Positions 1-6,800 of a DNA stretch of 13,668 bases are shown in pieces. The stretch is from Gonium pectorale (Eukaryota; Chlorophyta; Chlorophyceae; Chlamydomonadales; Volvocaceae): the NCBI GenBank assembly GCA_001584585.1, contig LSYV01000030.1:1184220-1197887 (forward strand), read 5' to 3'. Below the pieces are notes generated by a model. It was not told the DNA's origin and searched no databases. It worked only from the letters and a program-made list of their open reading frames with translations. A program made the translations under genes and the position numbers. Each line of letters opens with the position of its first letter. Within the stretch, counting starts at the first letter, position 1.

Positions 1-149
1 GGCCGCGCATGCGCGCCTTGGCATGCGACCAAGAACGCCCCAAAGCATAGGATATGATATTTGAAGCCTTAAACTGCAGATGCTAGAGAAGATTGCGCAA
101 GCAGGGCGCTGTCGCGAGGCCAAGAAAAGGAGCGCAATTGGTGGTTTGT

Positions 150-352
150 TTATGATCGCAACATGCCCGCGCACCACATTATAAGTGTTGTTGATAAGCG
201 TAGTAAATACCGGCTCGCTGTCCTCATATCGGCTACGGGCGCCGAGTCCCATCGCAGCCCAAGAGCATGCGCACGTCCAGCCGAGAGGTATTTAATTTGC
301 CTGGCCCGGAGCACGGTCGTCGCCAACATATCGGGCCGTTTGCTTACTGGAG
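150..352 (-). CDS. Candidate second exon of the divergent minus-strand gene
   Basis: After a minus-strand acceptor CATGACAG (at 353-356) the frame is open to TAA at 150-152 and enters in phase 1, as required by the candidate exon at 551-635. Joined, the two make 95 residues. The segment is basic (RPDMLATTVLRARQ, ASRYLLRLS) and has no recognised domain. Codon use is not distinctive. A plus-strand frame over the same interval is equally long, so this is only a phase-compatible possibility. Confidence 0.17.
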
Positions 353-550
353 CTGTCATGAACGGACGTCAAATCCGTGCTCGCAGCGAGAGTCAGGAAA
401 ATAACCTTGAAATGCAAGGCTGCTGCTTCGCTGCCGCTTCTTTTCACAAGCACTTGGTTTTCCGATCTTGAGATGGCCGTCCGCCGGCTGTCCCATCTCG
501 GACCTTGGCCGACAACCTCGGACGGCCGCTGCCTCGCCTCGTAGACTTAC

Positions 551-635
551 CTGCAGCGAGCAGCTGGGCAGCTCGCTTGACTGCGCTCAACTTCTCCTGT
601 AACCCGGTTACAGCGCCTCTTCCGCGTTTCAACAT
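551..635 (-). CDS. Candidate first exon of a divergent minus-strand gene
   Basis: On the minus strand, an ATG at 635 opens a basic, amphipathic-looking N terminus (MLKRGRGAVTG, then LQEKLSAVKRAAQLLAA). It ends GCTGCAG|GTAAGT, the best match to a consensus 5' splice site that I noticed in the window. The composition resembles an organellar targeting peptide; this is weak. It would be head-to-head with the main gene, with 134 bp between start codons. The open frame extends further upstream on minus, so the start is a guess. No homology recognised. Confidence 0.25.
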
Positions 636-769
636 CTTAAGATACGGTAGGCTCCGTCGCGCAGCACTGCTCGGCATACAAAGCAATTGCAACACGCGCA
701 ATCCTTCTAAACAGACGAGCCACGTCCAGGCACACCCGCGACCTGCAAGGGTCCACTTCGTAGCGCGCA
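636..769. promoter_or_regulatory. Presumed 5' flank / possible bidirectional promoter
   Basis: The 134 bp before the main gene's ATG, shared with the candidate divergent gene. I see no clear TATA box in it. A short interrupted inverted pair (ATTGC...GCAAT) occurs near 686-702. The regulatory role is inferred from position alone; the transcription start could lie further upstream or in an unseen 5' UTR exon. Confidence 0.2.
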
Positions 770-866
770 ATGGTGGCCTGCAAGCGGTTCGTTGTGACGG
801 GAGGCCGCCTCTTCCTGGTGGCGCTGGCAGCGGCCCTCGCGGCCAGCTGCGTGCTGCAGCCAGCAG
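770..866 (+). CDS. Exon 1: start codon and signal peptide
   Basis: The ATG at 770 opens a short frame with basic residues (C-K-R-F), then a hydrophobic core (LFLVALAAALAAS) and a Cys-Val-Leu-Gln-Pro-Ala-Gly end. This is a classic ER signal peptide; cleavage is likely around Ala/Ser-Cys near residues 25-27. The codon is followed by G at +4. The exon ends CAGCAG|GTAGGC in phase 1, matching the phase-1 entry of exon 2. The first intron is 317 nt (867-1183). The frame reads on only briefly without splicing. The start was chosen because it is the Met directly before the signal sequence. Confidence 0.65.
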
Positions 867-3800
867 GTAGGCCAGGAGCGGCTTAGGCCAGCCCGGCGAA
901 TGCTGTATTTCAGCTTCATCGTTAGAAATTGTTTCGGGCGCGGTCCGCACAAAGCGACTTCTGCGCACTGGCTACTGTCTAGGGTGTGGACGGCTGCTAC
1001 GGGGCGACCCATGGGTCATTTTGCGTGGCGCTATGGTTTCTGCATTCTTGCCCTGTCGATCCGCGCCTCTTCCATGTAAGCCCGCCCCCCCCCACCTGGG
1101 CTCGGTGCATATCGCGCACCCGTTGTGGCCTCCTCTCTCTTTCGCATCTTCCTCCTCACCTCCCATCCACCCTCCCCGGACAGGCGCCGCCCGGCACCTG
1201 CAGTCCAACGACGACAACAAAAAGGACGACAAGAAGGCCGACGATGGCGGCCTGAAGCGGGTGCCGATAACAGGGTCGGCGTCCGGTGAGACTGGAGGCA
1301 GCGGCGGCGGCGGCGGTGGTGCCACGGTCAACGTCAAGGCTCCCGGGACAATCGTGTCCACGTCCGGTGAGGCTCTCGGCCCACATCCCTGGAACCCTGG
1401 CCCTCCCCGGCGTCTCGGTCGCTCGTCTTGGGTGCGCACGGGGAGTGAGACGCTTTCCAACGCGTATGTACTTGGGATCAGAATGTTGGCAGCTTGGTCA
1501 GCAGTTACGCTATGTACGGCTACGCTATGTACCGCTACGCTGCCGCTCATGCCGGCTGCATTTGGGGCCGATTTCCGCGGGGGGCTCGTATGCTTGGCCG
1601 CATGCACGCAGGCCCCGGCGCAACCACCGTGGTCGCTCCGGGAGCGGCTGTGGCCACCAAGGACGGGACCACCGTCGTGCGGGCGCCCACCACCATCGTC
1701 GCCAACACGCCCGACCAGGTGGGGCCGTGTGAGCCGCGACCCGTGGGTCGGTCAGCGCTCGCTGCCAATATCTCGACACGCAGCGCCGCGAGTTCGTCCT
1801 ATGACCCCGCGAGGTCGCTCCAGGAGCTGGGAGCGGGGGCCAGCCGAGGATTTGGGATTTTTCTCGGGACCACAGTGTTTACAGAGGAGCGAGGCGTGCG
1901 AAGCCAATGCACACCGTTACACGCGCCCCCCCTGCCAACATGATGAGAGTGGGCAGCGAAACTGCGGTACGGCCCGCGCCACTGTCGCACAATGCACACG
2001 CATTCGCGTGTCACGATGGCTACCAGCGGCATTCGAACCGGACTTTGCGCTGTTACTGCATCCGATACCGGTCTGCGCGGCACGTGATGCAGGTCGCAGT
2101 GCGCAACACGTTTACCAACGTCGACGTTGACAAGAAGAGCGGCAGGTGAGCGTTGACCGTCACCGGGTCTTAGTCTTAGGTGCTACGTGCTAGTCTCCCG
2201 TTGCATGCTGGAAAGGCTCTCTAGGTTCTCTGTTCTCTGAACGCACATTGTTGACGGGTACCCCTGCTGTACGGCATGTGTGTATGTCAATGTCGTACAG
2301 CGGCTCCGTGGATGTGCCGGTCATTGGTCGCATTTGCTGGGGCAACGGCTGCGGCAAGCGGCACCTGCTACAGGCGGCCGCGAGCGGCAGCGAGGGCAAG
2401 GGCGGCGGGGACCAGGCGACAGTCCAGGTGGTCGCACCCGGAACCGACGTCAAGATTACCAAAGGTATGGTATTTGGTGTGTGGTGCGTGGTTCCCTGGA
2501 AGCAGTTTCCAAGTCCAATCCCGAAATATCAAAGTGCCGTGGGCGTGGCCAGAATCGAGGGGTGGACTGCGTGGGCACGGAGCCGGGGGCGCGTGTCCCG
2601 AGGGGCCCAGGTTGCCGTACGCGGGTCAGCTTCCGGTTTCCGAGCACGTTCCGATTGATGGACGCGACGGGCATTGCTTGCGTGGATGCGTGCGTGCGCG
2701 AGGCTCGTATGATCCGAAGATGGGGCGGCGGCAAGATGCGGTGCGCGTAGTGATGTGTGTGGGCGCACGAGCCAACCGCGACCCGCTCCTGGGCCAGCCA
2801 CGCCGCGCCTGACCTGCTCGTGTGCGAAGAGCTAGCCAGCCAGATGAGGCGCGCGCGCAGGCGCCTCGAATGGCACAAACAGCCGCATCCCAGCGGCGCG
2901 CCCCCCTGCCTCAACGCCGCTCATGCTCGCCGCTCGTTGAATTGGCAGCTGCCGCCCGGGCGCCGCGCGCAAGCCACTGCAACGGCACCTGGGGTCCTAC
3001 TGTTTTCACTCTACACGCAGTCTACCCATGGCTTTCCCGGCTTTGACGGGTTCATGTTACCCCCCTTGTAATTACAATTCCGCCCCCTCGCCAGTACGCG
3101 CGAACGCCCGTACACCTGGGCGGTCCTCGTAACTGAAAAAACTGCCCGCTACCAGACTCGCCATGCCTCGACCGAACCCCAGCCGAACCTCACCCGCTCC
3201 CCGTTCCCTGCTCCCCACACTCAGGCGACTCTGGCCCCACCACCGTCTCCATCACGGCCCCGGGCGCCAACGTCACTCGCCAGGGGCCCACCACCGTCGT
3301 CACCGCGCCAGGAGTTAACGTGACGAAGCAGACCAGCGGCAGCGCCGGCGTCATCAACATAACCGCGCCCGGCGTGTCCGTCAGTGGGGAGGGCGGCAAC
3401 ATCACCATCACAGCCCCCGGCGTCACAATCAGTCGGCAGGCCGATGACGGCCGCCTCTCCGTGCGCGCGCCATTCCTCGCCATCGACACCAAGCCCCTTG
3501 AGGTAGGCGAGGCTTTGGAATTCCAGTTTGAAGTTTGGTTTGTGAAGCGAATTGGGACAGGTGGACCCATGCCTGGGTGCATACTGCAGGGGTGTGCTGG
3601 TCCGGTCTGGGCTGGGCCTCGCGAGGCGAAATGCACCGGCCCCGGACATAGACGATTTTCAAGCCCCGAGTGGGTGTAGCGGTCATTCCGCCTGGCAATG
3701 TTTGCATGAGAAGTTGCACAAAGGGGAGCTGCGCGTCTAGGTCGGCTGTGGACGTCCATCGTGGCTCCTAACTGTTACGAAGCAACTGGATGCGGGCGCA

Positions 3801-6800
3801 GCCGCGCCGGTCCGTGTCAGCCCTCTGTGCCAGGCGCAGTGGCCGGGGCAGGGAACGGCAAGCGCCGCACCGGGTTGATTGGCATGCGGCAGGCGTGATG
3901 TGCACGACCGGCAACGCTGGCGGGGGCCGGGCCCATCTTGTATCGGGATGCACGGGGCCCGAGTGCCCCCGACGCCGATCCACTGCGCCCAGGAGTGCCC
4001 CATCAGCCGTCACCTTTCATATGTGCACCGCACTCCATCCCTAGCACTTTCCCCAGTCTGACGTAGTCAACGCCCCGGCAAGCAGCACCCCGCGCGGGTA
4101 ATGCTCTTACTTCATCGCAAGCAGGAGGCACACTGGAGGGTCCCTTCCCTTCCCATGCCTCCTCCCGGGCGACCGCATGCTCCGCCCGCAGGCAGCGGCG
4201 CGCAACAACGCCAGCTCCGCCAACGCCGGCAAGGAAAGCGGGAGGTGAGGGCCGGCTGGACCCCGGTTGGCAGCATGAGAGGGGCATATCGACCGGTGCG
4301 CTGAGAGGGGCCGCCCGGCCCCGTTGCTGCCGTGGACTGACCCCGGCGCGGAGAGGTTCCAGGCGGGCTGAATGCGCTGAATGCCCTTCTCCGCGCGTGA
4401 GCCCGCCAGCTCCTGCTTCCGGGTATCCGGGAACTGCAAGAATGCAGATAGCCGGCTGTTGTCCGCCCGCGCAACACGGCCGTGGCGCCGTGATGGGGCC
4501 GGGCGGTTGCTGGTGGACCGCGAACCGCGGTACTACGAGGCCAAGCGTGCCGACGGCCCCCCGCGCTCACTGTGGAACCGGCTGACCGGACCGCCTCACT
4601 TTAGCGGCTGGTGCGCGGTGTGCGTGGTCCGTGCGTTTGTGTGGCGCGTTCGTAGCTGCCGCGTGCAGCAGCTACCAGAGCGCTGAGCCGCTGCGGGTCC
4701 GCCGCAGCGCCCGTCGGATGGAAGCACCCGCATGCACACTCCGTGCCTGCGTGCTGCATGCCTGCATCACTCCCCTGCGCCCCCTGACCGCCGTAGCGCG
4801 GATCATGCAACGCACTGCTCCACTCGGGTGTTGTCGCCTACCGAGCTGCACTGCGCGCCGAACCCTTCGCTGTCTCCGCGTTCCTTCTGTGTGCTGCCGG
4901 CCCTGCCCGCCGTGCGCCTGACGTTAAGCCGGGGCCGTGCCTGCCTGCCCGACAGCGCCTGCCTCCGCATACCCATAATCGGCGGGGGTGTGGCGGAGCT
5001 GGATGGGCACTGCGGCAAGCCGGCAGAGGGCAAGGCGGGTGGCAAGTCCGAGGGCAAGTGAAGCAATTGCGAAGGTCGGTGTGCGGCGGGCGGGGAGCGG
5101 CCGACTGTATGGGGGGCAGGGCGGATTCGGGTGATGCAGTAGGTCACGCGGCGGGCGACGATGAGGAGGGAGGGGGATTGATGGCGTCGATGGCGGCAGT
5201 GCGACCACCGTTATGCGGCGGCTGTCGCGGTGGAGCCGACAGGCGGCCCGCACGCGTAGGGTGCTTTGCTAGATAGCACGCATGATAGTGGGGCCGCGGA
5301 CGGGCGGATGAACGGCCAACGGTTGCCTCTGCGGCCTCCCGCATCGGTGTGTTGATGGATCTCGGCTGACCGCGTTTGTTGACGGATGTCGGCGCTTTTC
5401 TTATTTCTTTGCGGGAGTGCAGCGGGGCCATGCGCGGTGTTCACACGGTCCTTTCCAGAGCTGGGTTTTGGGGCGTGGGGCACTTCGCCACGGAAGTCCA
5501 AATAAAGTGCCACACGAGTGCAAGCAGCCGGCCTCCTTGCGCGGTACCGTACTGCGGACAGCACGCGCGGTAGCATCCGTGAAAGCACACCCAGCGAGTA
5601 TGTATATTGACGTAAGCACTCGTGGGCTGGGCATCGATGGGCCATGCGCCATGGGCGGACGGCGCCGTCAGGCCGGGGCGAACGGAGGGTGCTCGGCTGC
5701 TGTCGTCAAGCGACGCAGGTGGCTCACGCGCTTGTTGTCACCACACGTGGTTGCCTTCGCCCGGGCAGCATTTGACCGTTGGAGGTGCCCCTTCACAACG
5801 CGCCTTTGTGTGCAGACGCCGTTCCCACGTTTGGAGATGATTGGCTGCCGGATACCTGGATCGCGCCCGAAGTGCCCCGGCATGCTTGGTCGAAGTGCCG
5901 CATTACTGTAACGGCTCTTGTCAGGCGCTGGGAAGCCCGCAGGCATTCCCCAGGTAGGAAGTACGAGCGGCACACGCAGCAGGCGGCACTTGACTTGCTG
6001 TCATAAAGGATGCGTGTGGTGCCTGGGCACGCACGACGCCTGTTGCGTCATGTTGATTGTCATACTACGGTCCACAGTGTCCAGGGCGAACCCAACCCGC
6101 ACTGGCGCACGGCCTATACCGGTAACCCTTTGTTAGGCACAGCGCTGGAGATGGCCAGCAGTCAGAGGGGCAATCCTTACAGCTTGACGTCAGCAAGGTG
6201 AAATAGCGCGCCGTCTGTGTGCTGTAACCACTGCACCAGGGGTCCTCCCTGCACTGCACAAACCGCTGTGTGACGCCAGGTGAGACAATGCAACCCGCAA
6301 GCCCGCCGTGCGCACCATGTGCCCGTCAGTGCTAGTGTTCGGATACATCTGGGCTGGAAGCGCCCCCCCCCCCTGCAACTGCCTTAAACCGACCATGCGG
6401 ACCATCGCCTCTCGGACCAGTGCATGTACCGGCCGAAACGCCACGACCCTACATATAGTAATCCTGACCGTTAATGCCTGTGGGTAGATGAAAGGGCGGG
6501 GCAGTACTGCTGTGCTGTTGAACCACTCGACAGGAGCGTCATTCTGTTCGATGCGGAAGGCAGAGGCCAGATTCTTGCGCTTTTAATGCAGCGTTATCTG
6601 GTTGTGTGTGCGTAGGCGGAGCGTTTGCCAGGTGCATGTCACGTACGGTTCGAATTGGCGACAGAAATTATACCACATGCTCATATAATTCAGGTTTGCA
6701 CATGCTGTAATTCCTCGGCCCAATGGAGCGCCCTGCTGTGAACCCTGGACGCCTGGAGGCAAGTTCCGGTCGCGGAAGTTCTCGTTGGCGCGCTTTCATG

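Noticed and set aside
1021..2130. 369-codon continuous plus frame
   Set aside because: It contains exon 2 but then reads through two introns. The APG repeats of exon 3 lie in another frame and require splicing.
2341..2361. P-loop-like GNGCGK in exon 5
   Set aside because: Spacing and the missing Ser/Thr after Lys do not fit the Walker A motif. It lies in a short Cys/Gly linker of an extracellular region.
5779..6006. Plus frame with a Trp/Pro-containing stretch (DDWLPDTWIAPEVPRHAW)
   Set aside because: Locally protein-like, but short, inside intron 8, with no phase-compatible splice pair or recognisable family that I could support.
6645..6662. GGTTCGAATTGG resembling a tRNA B box
   Set aside because: The flanking bases do not form a T-arm stem, and no A box or acceptor pairing could be found.
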